Assembly (NCBI GenBank): GCA_903928395.1
Contig: CAIYQS010000044.1
Location: forward strand, 1 to 6,366
Reading direction: 5' to 3'
DNA: 6,366 bases
Origin: an uncultured Actinomycetes bacterium
GTDB lineage: Bacteria; Actinomycetota; Actinomycetes; Nanopelagicales; Nanopelagicaceae
Positions 1 to 5,794 of the stretch are shown here, one piece after another; the first letter of the stretch is position 1; each line of letters opens with the position of its first letter. The position numbers were made by a program, and so were the translations under genes. The notes under the pieces are model-generated. The model saw nothing but the letters and a program-made list of their open reading frames with translations. It had not been told where the DNA came from and did no database searches.

Positions 1-2
1 CA

Positions 3-395
3 ACTCAACGTCAGTTGATGGTCAAAGGAATGCCTAAACTAGATCCATCAAACAACATGATGGCGCAACAACAAAAAATCATGTTGTACATATTTCCTGT
101 CATCTTTGCAATTTCGGGAGTTAACTTCCCTATCGGCGTATTGATTTATTGGTCAACAACCAACCTATGGACCTTCGGCCAGCAGTTCTATGTGATCAAA
201 AGAAATCCAACACCGGGCTCACCGGCGTACGAAGAGTTGCAACGTAAGCGCGGAGTGGCCGATTCAACAACCTCTTCAACAACCTCTTCAACCAATGTGA
301 TAACACCCGAAGGAATGACAGAGGCGGATCGTCAGGCAGAGGCCGCGAAGAACCGTCAGCGCCAGCAGCCAAAAAAGAAGAAGCCGCGCAAATAA
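3..395 (+). CDS. yidC: YidC/Oxa1 membrane protein insertase, C-terminal part (5' end outside window)
   Basis: The frame is open from the window edge (TQRQLM...) to TAA at 393-395, giving 130 residues. YidC inserts and folds proteins in the cytoplasmic membrane, alone or with SecYEG. The visible part holds the family's last conserved block: QRQLMVKGMPK, a QQQK loop, then a hydrophobic stretch (about nt 78-180) with the FAISGVNFPIGVLIYW signature and TTNLWTFGQQFYVIKRNPTPGSPAYEE. This wording is typical of actinobacterial YidC. After the last membrane segment comes a hydrophilic cytoplasmic tail, rich in Ser/Thr and then Gln, ending in a Lys/Arg cluster (QPKKKKPRK), a basic tail like those proposed to contact ribosomes. 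A start at 15 (TTG) or 18 (ATG) would be an artefact of truncation, because homology continues to the window edge. It lies upstream of jag in the usual rpmH-rnpA-yidC-jag order; rpmH and rnpA would be to the left. Confidence 0.95.
   Translation, partial: TQRQLMVKGMPKLDPSNNMMAQQQKIMLYIFPVIFAISGVNFPIGVLIYWSTTNLWTFGQQFYVIKRNPTPGSPAYEELQRKRGVADSTTSSTTSSTNVITPEGMTEADRQAEAAKNRQRQQPKKKKPRK
264..293 (+). repeat. 12-bp tandem repeat in the yidC tail
   Basis: Two perfect copies of TCAACAACCTCT (264-275 and 276-287) are followed by half a copy (288-293). They encode the low-complexity Ser/Thr run in the YidC cytoplasmic tail. The unit is a multiple of three, so copy-number change would keep the frame. 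It is probably slippage in an unconstrained linker. Confidence 0.8.
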
Positions 396-424
396 CGTAT
401 AAAATAGTACACAATATATCAAAA

Positions 425-430
425 TATAAT
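425..430 (+). promoter_or_regulatory. possible -10 element upstream of jag
   Basis: A perfect TATAAT lies in the AT-rich 67-bp gap between yidC and jag, 32 bp before the jag ATG. I see no convincing -35 hexamer 16-18 bp upstream; the sequence there is AAATAG-like. The surrounding DNA is so AT-rich that a chance match is quite possible. If real, it would give jag-rsmG-parAB an internal promoter with a leader of roughly 25 nt, besides read-through from yidC. Confidence 0.25.
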
Positions 431-462
431 AAAAGGTTTAAATCCGACAGAAAGGCAGTAAA

Positions 463-951
463 ATGACAGAGACCGAGAGCCCAAAAAAGTCCTTAATTGC
501 CCGTCTCGAGGAAGAGGGGGATGTTGCTGCCGATTACCTCGAAGGGCTATTGGACATTGCCGATTTGGACGGGGACATTGATATTGATGTCGAAAACGAC
601 CGCGCTTCATTGGCGATCGCGGGCGGAGCCCTTTCTCATCTAGTTGGGGATAGTGGAGAAGTTCTCGATGCGCTACAAGAACTCACCCGACTTGCTGTTC
701 AAACTTCTACCGGGGAACGCTCCCGATTAATGCTTGATATTGACAATTTTAGAAGCAATAAGAAAGCCGAACTAACCAAACTTGCCCACGAAATCGCCGA
801 AGAGGTAAAAACGTCAGGTGAACAGATCAAACTCAAACCAATGAATGCTTTTGAGCGTAAAGTTATTCATGACACGATTCAAGATATTGGTCTCACGAGT
901 GAGTCAGAAGGCGAAGAGCCAAATCGTTGCGTAGTTGTACTCCCAGCTTGA
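463..951 (+). CDS. jag: Jag/KhpB-type RNA-binding protein (KH + R3H domains)
   Basis: The product is a 162-residue cytoplasmic RNA-binding protein, an SpoIIIJ-associated (Jag/KhpB) homologue. In Firmicutes KhpB works with KhpA on RNAs linked to cell division and envelope growth; its partners in Actinobacteria are less clear. The KH-like region covers about residues 30-95, with the GxxG loop at 62-65 (GDSG) followed by EVLDALQELTRLAV. The R3H domain covers about 98-160, with R132-xxx-H136 in MNAFERKVIHD and the conserved end SESEGEEPNRCVVVLPA. The N-terminal Jag_N domain of Firmicutes proteins is absent, as is usual for the short actinobacterial form. The ATG at 463 has a Shine-Dalgarno-like AGAAAGG (449-455) seven bases upstream, which supports this start. 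It sits between yidC and rsmG and overlaps the preferred rsmG start by 4 nt. The GxxG loop is acidic/polar rather than basic. Confidence 0.93.
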   Translation: MTETESPKKSLIARLEEEGDVAADYLEGLLDIADLDGDIDIDVENDRASLAIAGGALSHLVGDSGEVLDALQELTRLAVQTSTGERSRLMLDIDNFRSNKKAELTKLAHEIAEEVKTSGEQIKLKPMNAFERKVIHDTIQDIGLTSESEGEEPNRCVVVLPA

Positions 952-1550
952 CCGTTTCACGTGAAACTCTATTAGAGTCCTATTTTAAAGAGAATCAGTC
1001 AAAGATCGATAGGTATGCCGAGATTCTGGCAACATGGGGGATAGAACGTGGCCTAATAGGCCCAAAAGAAGGTGATCGGATTTGGGATCGCCATATTGCC
1101 AACTGCATTCCCTTTTCGACCCTCAGTCCCCAAGCGGCCAGTGTTGCGGATATAGGTTCAGGGGCTGGGCTACCAGGAATCGTCCTCGCGCTAGCTAGGC
1201 CTGATTTGGCGATTTCACTGATTGAACCTCTTCAACGGAGGGTCGATTTCCTGAACGAGGTGATTTCGGAGTTGGATCTGCCGGTTAGCGTCATCCGAGG
1301 CAAATCAGAGAGCATCAAAAAGAGCTTCGACATAGTCACAGCGAGAGCCGTGGCCCCACTCCCTAAATTGTTGGATATTTCCTGGCATCTTATTAAAGCT
1401 AAAGGAGCGTTGCTAGCTTTAAAAGGGGAGAATGCACAGGTGGAAATTGAGGCCACCCCACCGAAGAAACACTCGGTGACCACGCTACACATCATCGAGT
1501 TGCCAGAATTTGAACTTTCGCGGGTTATTGAGGTCCGAAAGACTGCTTAA
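948..1550 (+). CDS. rsmG: 16S rRNA (guanine-N7)-methyltransferase RsmG (GidB)
   Basis: This is a Rossmann-fold, SAM-dependent methyltransferase of the RsmG/GidB family, which makes m7G527 (E. coli numbering) in 16S rRNA; loss of the enzyme typically gives low-level streptomycin resistance. The 200 residues carry the family landmarks: RYAEIL...GIERGLIGPKE, WDRH (46-49), the SAM-binding loop ADIGSGAGLPG (67-77), acidic E93 at the end of the second strand (LIEPLQRR), ARAVAPL (132-138) and LALKG (156-160). I chose TTG at 948: its TTGA overlaps the jag stop by 4 nt, suggesting translational coupling, and the distance to RYAE matches the M. tuberculosis protein as I recall it. A TTG at 927 would add seven residues and cannot be excluded; neither has a strong Shine-Dalgarno. 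The first codons contain a parS site. The gap to parA is 8 nt, so rsmG and parA are probably co-transcribed. Confidence 0.93.
   Translation: MTVSRETLLESYFKENQSKIDRYAEILATWGIERGLIGPKEGDRIWDRHIANCIPFSTLSPQAASVADIGSGAGLPGIVLALARPDLAISLIEPLQRRVDFLNEVISELDLPVSVIRGKSESIKKSFDIVTARAVAPLPKLLDISWHLIKAKGALLALKGENAQVEIEATPPKKHSVTTLHIIELPEFELSRVIEVRKTA
954..967. promoter_or_regulatory. parS: parS site 1 (perfect palindrome) in the rsmG start
   Basis: GTTTCACGTGAAAC is a perfect 14-bp inverted repeat that matches the core of the bacterial chromosomal parS consensus TGTTTCACGTGAAACA. Only the outermost base on each side differs (C at 953, T at 968). ParB binds such sites through its helix-turn-helix and is loaded there as a CTP-dependent sliding clamp. 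Encoded in rsmG, it reads V-S-R-E-T. It lies about 1.5 kb upstream of parB, the usual origin-proximal position. Confidence 0.93.
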
Positions 1551-1558
1551 CTACGCTC

Positions 1559-2437
1559 ATGAATGATTCACGTGAAACACCAGCCACGCGTGGCAAAGGG
1601 TTCATTGGAATCAGACGACTTAAAGAACCAATGCCACACCCCATAAAAACGAGAATATTTACTGTTGCAAATCAAAAAGGTGGAGTTGGTAAGACGACTT
1701 CTGCAGTGAATCTCGCAGCGGCGATGGCAATGGGGGGACTCAAAGTCCTAGTAATTGACCTAGATCCACAAGGAAATGCATGTACGGCCCTGGGAGTTGA
1801 TAGAGACAGAGTTCCAGGAATGTTTGAGGTGCTTGTGGAGGATGTTCCACTCGCTGACACTATTCAGAAAGTCGCCGGTTTTCCAAGTTTGGAATGCGCC
1901 CCGGCAAATCGTGAGTTAGCGGGAGCTGAAATTGCCCTCGTTACATTTGTGGCGCGTGAAAGCATTTTGAAAGGAGCGCTCCTCTCCTATCTTCATGATC
2001 GAGAAGCGATCGGGGATCGGCTCGATTATGTAATTATTGATTGCCCACCAAGTTTGGGACTGCTGACAATTAACGCGCTTACCGCTGCAGAAGAAGTACT
2101 TGTTCCCATTCAATGCGAGTACTACTCGCTTGAGGGCATCTCTTTATTAATGGAAACTTTGGCAAAAATTCAAAAAGCGCTTAATCCAGTTGTACGGGTT
2201 AGCACCATTCTTTTAACAATGTTTGATTCGCGCACTCGATTGGCAAATGATGTAGCTGACGATGTGAGACGTCATTTTCCGAGAGAGCTTATTGATATTC
2301 CAATTCCGAGAGCAGTCCGAGTTTCAGAAGCTCCATCTTTTAATCAAACGGTTATGACATATGACGCTTCATCACCGGGAGCAATTGCCTATATGGGGGC
2401 TGCTCGCGAGATAGCACGGAGAGGATCAGCAGAATGA
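1559..2437 (+). CDS. parA: ParA (Soj) chromosome-partitioning ATPase
   Basis: ParA is a deviant-Walker ATPase that binds nucleoid DNA as an ATP dimer and, with ParB-parS, moves the newly copied origin. The 292 residues show the deviant Walker A KGGVGKTT (40-47) with its signature lysine, the A' region DLDPQGN (67-73), Walker B YVIIDCPPSLG (157-167, D161), and the conserved C-terminal runs LLTMFDSRTRLANDV and IPRAVRVSEAPSFNQ. About 30 residues precede the ATPase core. The ATG at 1559 lacks a clear Shine-Dalgarno, and an in-frame ATG at 1631 (MPHPIK...) is a possible shorter start. The longer form is favoured because the extension begins MNDSRET, encoded by parS site 2; mycobacterial ParA has a comparable parS-encoded NVSRET in its leader, as I recall. 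It is 8 nt after rsmG and overlaps parB by 4 nt (ATGA). Confidence 0.97.
   Translation: MNDSRETPATRGKGFIGIRRLKEPMPHPIKTRIFTVANQKGGVGKTTSAVNLAAAMAMGGLKVLVIDLDPQGNACTALGVDRDRVPGMFEVLVEDVPLADTIQKVAGFPSLECAPANRELAGAEIALVTFVARESILKGALLSYLHDREAIGDRLDYVIIDCPPSLGLLTINALTAAEEVLVPIQCEYYSLEGISLLMETLAKIQKALNPVVRVSTILLTMFDSRTRLANDVADDVRRHFPRELIDIPIPRAVRVSEAPSFNQTVMTYDASSPGAIAYMGAAREIARRGSAE
1564..1579. promoter_or_regulatory. parS: parS site 2 (one mismatch) in the parA start
   Basis: TGATTCACGTGAAACA matches the 16-bp parS consensus at 15 of 16 positions (A instead of T at 1566). It covers codons 2-7 of parA and reads D-S-R-E-T. It lies 611 bp from site 1. ParB loaded here would sit on the translation-start region of its own operon partner, so autoregulation or roadblocking of parAB transcription is possible but not shown. 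Confidence 0.88.
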
Positions 2438-3312
2438 GTTCAGCACGTAAAGGAGGGTTAGGCCGCGGGTTGGATGCGTTAATCCCAACCACGATCCTTG
2501 GAGAAGTTTTAAGTAGTTCCGGGGTTCTTGCAGGCACTGCGCTAGAAGTCGATATCCATTTGGTATTACCTAATAGCAAACAACCGCGCACCAATTTCGA
2601 TGAAGAAGCATTGAATGAATTAGCGGCTTCTATAAAAGAAGTTGGGGTTATGCAGCCACCTGTTGTTAGAGAGACAGGTGACGGCCGTTATGAATTGATA
2701 ATGGGCGAGCGTCGTTTGCGCGCCTCAAAATTAGCGGGTTTAAAAACAATCCCAGTAATTCTTCGAGCTGCAAAAGATAATGAAATGTTGCGCGAAGCTC
2801 TCATAGAAAATATTCATCGGAGCCAACTCAACCCACTAGAAGAAGCCGCTGCTTATCAAAATTTACTTAACGATTTTGGGTACACACATGATGAACTTGC
2901 ACATAAAGTGGGAAAATCTAGACCTGCAATTACAAATACTTTACGGTTATTAAATTTGCCAGCATCTGTTCAACGTAAAGTAGCGGCGGGGATACTTTCT
3001 GCTGGTCATGCTCGTGCACTTCTCTCACTTGTTAATTCGCAAGAAATTGAACTGTTAGCAAATCGCATTGTTTCAGAAGGGCTAAGCGTTCGTGCTGTCG
3101 AAGAAATTGTTGCTACGAATAGCGGAAAGCCAAAGGAGAGAAAAACCACCCGAGTAGCCGAGCAAGTGCCGCTTTTGAAAGAGATTGGTGAGTTACTCGG
3201 AAACAGGCTAGATACACGGGTAATTGTTGATCTAGGACAACAAAAAGGGAAGATCACAATTGAATTCGCAGATCTTGAAGATCTTGAACGAATTACAAAA
3301 TTAATTAAATAA
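2434..3312 (+). CDS. parB: ParB (Spo0J) chromosome-partitioning protein, parS-binding CTPase
   Basis: ParB loads at parS, spreads as a CTP-bound clamp, recruits SMC and stimulates ParA. The 292 residues give the full architecture: N-terminal ParA-activating peptide (KGGLGRGLDALIP, 6-18); CTP-binding ParB/Srx domain with PNSKQPR (46-52), GERRLRA (91-97) and ENIHRSQLNPLEEAAAY (125-141); helix-turn-helix domain beginning GYTHDELAHKVGKSRPAITN (about 149-173), with LSAGHARALL (188-197) after it; a basic linker near 232-240; and a C-terminal dimerisation region from about 248. ATG 2434 overlaps the parA stop by 4 nt and is preceded by GGAGAGG (2418-2424), so the start is well supported and coupled to parA. 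All canonical CTPase motifs are intact. The 3' end overlaps the convergent aminotransferase gene by 8 bp, leaving no terminator space between them. Its likely targets are the two parS sites at 954-967 and 1564-1579. Confidence 0.97.
   Translation: MSSARKGGLGRGLDALIPTTILGEVLSSSGVLAGTALEVDIHLVLPNSKQPRTNFDEEALNELAASIKEVGVMQPPVVRETGDGRYELIMGERRLRASKLAGLKTIPVILRAAKDNEMLREALIENIHRSQLNPLEEAAAYQNLLNDFGYTHDELAHKVGKSRPAITNTLRLLNLPASVQRKVAAGILSAGHARALLSLVNSQEIELLANRIVSEGLSVRAVEEIVATNSGKPKERKTTRVAEQVPLLKEIGELLGNRLDTRVIVDLGQQKGKITIEFADLEDLERITKLIK
3270..3287 (+). repeat. 9-bp tandem duplication near the parB 3' end
   Basis: AGATCTTGA occurs twice in direct tandem (3270-3278 and 3279-3287), encoding DLE-DLE in the ParB C-terminal dimerisation region. 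It is in frame and may be a small duplication or simple codon coincidence. Confidence 0.5.
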
Positions 3313-4558
3313 TTGCGCGATTTTCCATTTCGGTGCGGATAACTCCGCCCAAAGACTTAATACCTTCACGGATCCGTTCTGGAGTCGGGTAGCAGTATGC
3401 AAGGCGCATAGACCAACTTCCAAAACCATCGGCATAAAAAGCAGTACCCGGAACATATGCGACCTTTGCAGCAATTGCTTTTGGCATTAGCGCGGTCGTG
3501 TCTATTTCTGGTGGCAATGTAACCCAGACATAAAATCCTCCTCCAGGTTTGGTCCAACTCGCACCTTCGGGAAAGTGTTGTTCCAGACTCTCAAGCATTG
3601 CATCGCGACGAACTTTATAAAGTTTGCAAAATGAGGCGATTTGATCACGCCAAGGTTGATCCGCGAGATAGCCACTAATCGAAAGTTGCGTAAAGTTCGA
3701 CGGACACAAAATAGAACTCTCGGAAGCGATAACTAATTTCTCTTTAAGGGGTTGTGGAACAAGCGCCCAGCCCACTCGGAATCCAGGAGCGATGGTTTTT
3801 GAAAAAGATCCAAGGTAGATAACATTTTCTGAATCTTCTGCACGCATCGCATTTGGTGATGGTTTGTCGAAGCCAAGTAATCCATATGGATTATCTTCAA
3901 CGATAAATATTTTTTCCGTGGCACAAATTTCAAGAATTTCAGTACGTCTATCTGCTGGAAGCAATACTCCTGCAGGGTTTTGATAATTTGGAATAAGGTA
4001 GAGAAACTTAATTTCTTGTCCGGTCTTTCGAACGGCTGCTATGGCGGCGCGTAGGGCCTCTGGCACTAAACCTTTGTCATCCATTTCAACATGAACAACG
4101 TTTGCCTCGTATTGCTTAAAAGTTCCAAGGGCTCCGACGTACGAGGGTGCCTCAACCAAAACGACGTCACCGGGATTTATGAAAATCCTAGAAATTAGAT
4201 CGAGCGCTTGTTGGGAGCCAGTGGTGATAATGATGTCATCAGGATGTGCTCGGATGCCTTCGAGGGCCATTACATCGCAGATTTGTTCACGTAATTTTGG
4301 ATGCCCCTGACCACTCCCATACTGCAAGGCTTCAGCGCCATTCTCCTTGATTAGCTTTTCGACTACCTCTACCATCATGTCCATAGGCAGGGCAGAGAGG
4401 TTTGGCATGCCTCCTGCCAAGGAGACGATTTCTGGGCGCGAGGCGACTGCAAATAAGGCACGAATTTCGCTGGCATGCATCAATTCAGCTCGGTGAGCGA
4501 AACGCTGGGTGAGTTGTTGATCTTCACCGGTTCGAAAGCGGGTTACCTCATTGGACAT
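3305..4558 (-). CDS. PLP-dependent aminotransferase, class I/II fold (2-aminoadipate/LysN-like, MocR-type catalytic domain)
   Basis: This is a fold-type I pyridoxal-phosphate aminotransferase that transfers an amino group between an amino acid and a 2-oxo acid; the substrate cannot be read from sequence. Numbered from the ATG at 4558, the 417-residue protein shows SLAGGMPN (about 46-53), QYGSGQGHPKLREQI (79-93), TTGSQQALDL (112-121), PNYQNPAG (190-197, Asn/Pro over the PLP ring), VEDNPYG (220-226, Asp for the pyridine N), the Schiff-base lysine in GSFSKTIAPGFRVGW (K254) and the carboxylate-binding Arg in SMRLAYCY (R385). This is the LysN/2-aminoadipate/valine-type group, resembling the catalytic half of MocR regulators, but no helix-turn-helix precedes it. 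I prefer ATG 4558 (MSNEVTRF); an in-frame GTG at 4576 would add six residues, and neither has a clear Shine-Dalgarno. It starts 41 nt after the amidase-fold gene in the same direction, probably one transcript. Its 3' end overlaps parB by 8 bp. Confidence 0.9.
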   Translation of the reverse strand: MSNEVTRFRTGEDQQLTQRFAHRAELMHASEIRALFAVASRPEIVSLAGGMPNLSALPMDMMVEVVEKLIKENGAEALQYGSGQGHPKLREQICDVMALEGIRAHPDDIIITTGSQQALDLISRIFINPGDVVLVEAPSYVGALGTFKQYEANVVHVEMDDKGLVPEALRAAIAAVRKTGQEIKFLYLIPNYQNPAGVLLPADRRTEILEICATEKIFIVEDNPYGLLGFDKPSPNAMRAEDSENVIYLGSFSKTIAPGFRVGWALVPQPLKEKLVIASESSILCPSNFTQLSISGYLADQPWRDQIASFCKLYKVRRDAMLESLEQHFPEGASWTKPGGGFYVWVTLPPEIDTTALMPKAIAAKVAYVPGTAFYADGFGSWSMRLAYCYPTPERIREGIKSLGGVIRTEMENRAII

Positions 4559-4599
4559 TAGATAAGTCTGCCACACCTATCTACTTGGTCGTCGCGCCT

Positions 4600-5685
4600 T
4601 TATTTTCGAACGCCTGCTCGTCTTAAATCCGAAACTTTTAAGGTTCCAGTTTTAGCATCGTTTTCGGCAGCTAAATAGAGGCGCTGAATTGCGACCATCA
4701 AGGCTTCAACAGTAGTTTCGCGAAACGTTGGGTCAGAAATTCGCTTTACATCGCTGGGACTAGTCTCATACCCCAACTCAATTCTTACGGTTGGCGCCTT
4801 TGTTAAGCGGAGCAAATCCCAGGTCTTGGCATGAGTTCTGCAATTGAGCAGATCGGTTCTGGCGCAAATTTCCCGTTGAACTAAGGTAGCGAAGCGTTCT
4901 CCGACAATCGAATGGACACCATGGGAGTCGCTACCGTAATAGTAGGTTGCTACTCCGTGAGCTTTTTCATTGGCGTAACTATCTTGATGTAACGAAATAA
5001 CAAGATCCGCGTTTGCCTCGTTAGCAATTTCAATACGAGTTAATTCTGTTGGTTCAGACTTCGATGTTCGGGTTAAATAAACATTGACGCCAAGCGCAAT
5101 CAAACGACCCTCGAGGCGTTGGGCGAGGTCAAACAATTCAGGGGATTGAGATGGATCAATCACAATCACCTTACCAGCAAGGGCGGGCCCGCGCTCTGCG
5201 CGATTGGCGGCGTCGCGCAATTGAGTTGGAGCTCCTCCAGAGACAATCTTTTTTAAACGCAAGATCGCCATAATCGTTGCAGGCCCACAACGTCCATCGA
5301 CTTTAGCGCCGACAGATTTTTGAAAATCCATAACTGCTAATTCGGTATCTTTTCCAAAAATTCCATCTACCCGACCGCAATTAAATCCCATTTCACTTAA
5401 CTGTGACTGTAGTGCCGCCACATCGTCCCCACGCATTGCAGGTGTACCGAAAGATAAAACACGATCTCCCAACTTCCACCTTGCTTCATCTAAGGAACGA
5501 AGAGTGATGGCGTCGACGACTCCCGTGACGGTCAACCCACGTGCCTGCTGAAACTCCTTAACTGCTGCCTCTACTGTGGCATCAAAAATTGGACTTTCTG
5601 ATTTGAGGAGATTTAAACGAGTGAGAAAGTTGGTTACTTGTAAAACAAGATCGCCCGACCCACCATAGGTTAGATCGGGCGTCAT
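4600..5685 (-). CDS. cwlM: CwlM-like N-acetylmuramoyl-L-alanine amidase-fold protein, probably non-catalytic
   Basis: The 361 residues contain two tandem PG_binding_1 modules (about 8-66, and 85-143 with DVAALQSQLSEMGF...VDGIFGKDTELAVMDFQKS) and an Amidase_3 domain (about 171-340). There is no signal peptide or membrane anchor, so the protein should be cytoplasmic. Mycobacterial CwlM is likewise cytoplasmic and, when phosphorylated by PknB, activates MurA, the first committed enzyme of peptidoglycan synthesis. Here the DPGHGG motif that normally gives the first zinc-ligand His reads DPSQSP (177-182), with Gln at the His position, and the following loop is shortened. The later His (SLHQD, H233) and the Glu near the C-terminus (RIELGY, E303) remain. 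Hydrolysis is therefore unlikely and a regulatory role more plausible (inference). The block RTHAKTWDLLRL (283-294) resembles other actinobacterial CwlM proteins. The start is fixed by AAGGAG five bases upstream. It lies 40 nt downstream of trxA, the common actinobacterial arrangement. Confidence 0.9.
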   Translation of the reverse strand: MTPDLTYGGSGDLVLQVTNFLTRLNLLKSESPIFDATVEAAVKEFQQARGLTVTGVVDAITLRSLDEARWKLGDRVLSFGTPAMRGDDVAALQSQLSEMGFNCGRVDGIFGKDTELAVMDFQKSVGAKVDGRCGPATIMAILRLKKIVSGGAPTQLRDAANRAERGPALAGKVIVIDPSQSPELFDLAQRLEGRLIALGVNVYLTRTSKSEPTELTRIEIANEANADLVISLHQDSYANEKAHGVATYYYGSDSHGVHSIVGERFATLVQREICARTDLLNCRTHAKTWDLLRLTKAPTVRIELGYETSPSDVKRISDPTFRETTVEALMVAIQRLYLAAENDAKTGTLKVSDLRRAGVRK

Positions 5686-5690
5686 AAGTA

Positions 5691-5696
5691 CTCCTT
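5691..5696 (-). promoter_or_regulatory. Shine-Dalgarno of the cwlM-like gene
   Basis: On the - strand AAGGAG lies five bases before the ATG at 5685-5683. It is the clearest ribosome-binding site in the window, supports the chosen start, and shows that this organism uses Shine-Dalgarno sites for at least some genes. Confidence 0.85.
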
Positions 5697-5725
5697 GTTG
5701 AAGCTACTTGGATATAAATGCGATG

Positions 5726-5794
5726 TTAAATGAACGCAGCTAAATCTTTGAGGAGAGCAGGTTTTGGTTTTGCCCCAACAATGAATCGCTTTGC
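5726..5794 (-). CDS. trxA: thioredoxin C-terminal fragment, cut by the sequence joint
   Basis: Read on the - strand, the stop TAA at 5728-5726 is preceded by 22 codons giving AKRFIVGAKPKPALLKDLAAFI. This is the typical end of a thioredoxin: the penultimate strand, the VGAKPK turn and the last amphipathic helix. Thioredoxin is a cytoplasmic dithiol-disulfide reductant of about 105-110 residues; the redox-active WCGPC motif and the rest of the protein should lie further to the right but are missing. Beyond 5794 the frame reads Y-P-N and then stops, with no thioredoxin similarity. The fragment stands 40 nt before the cwlM-like gene, where many Actinobacteria have trxA. Identification rests on a short segment plus gene order. 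It is either a gene cut by a chimeric join or, less likely, a truncated pseudogene. Confidence 0.75.
   Translation of the reverse strand, partial: AKRFIVGAKPKPALLKDLAAFI
5785..5794. other. joint between actinobacterial and proteobacterial-type sequence (chimera or rearrangement)
   Basis: The ten bases ATCGCTTTGC can be read both ways: on the - strand as trxA codons (A-K-R plus the last base of the Phe codon) and on the + strand as transketolase codons (I-A-L plus the first base of His). To the left only the thioredoxin reading makes sense; to the right only the transketolase reading does. The shared bases look like joining microhomology. Both genes are incomplete at the same point, which native neighbours would not be. 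Confidence 0.8.

Noticed and set aside
196..414. - strand ORF of 72 codons opposite the yidC end
   Set aside because: It is a shadow of the yidC frame with no recognisable domain and no ribosome-binding site. The same applies to the other small opposite-strand ORFs within rsmG, parA, parB and the aminotransferase.
396..462. Possible origin elements in the AT-rich gap between yidC and jag
   Set aside because: No TTATCCACA-type DnaA boxes were found here or elsewhere in the window. In this gene order oriC is expected to the left, near rpmH-dnaA.
4281..4296. parS-like TTCACGTAA inside the aminotransferase gene
   Set aside because: Only the left half and centre match the consensus; the right arm (AATTTT) does not, so the palindrome is lost.
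5531..5545. CACGTG core in the cwlM-like gene as a third parS
   Set aside because: The flanks (CAACC before, CCTGC after) do not match GTTT/AAAC; a bare CACGTG is expected by chance.
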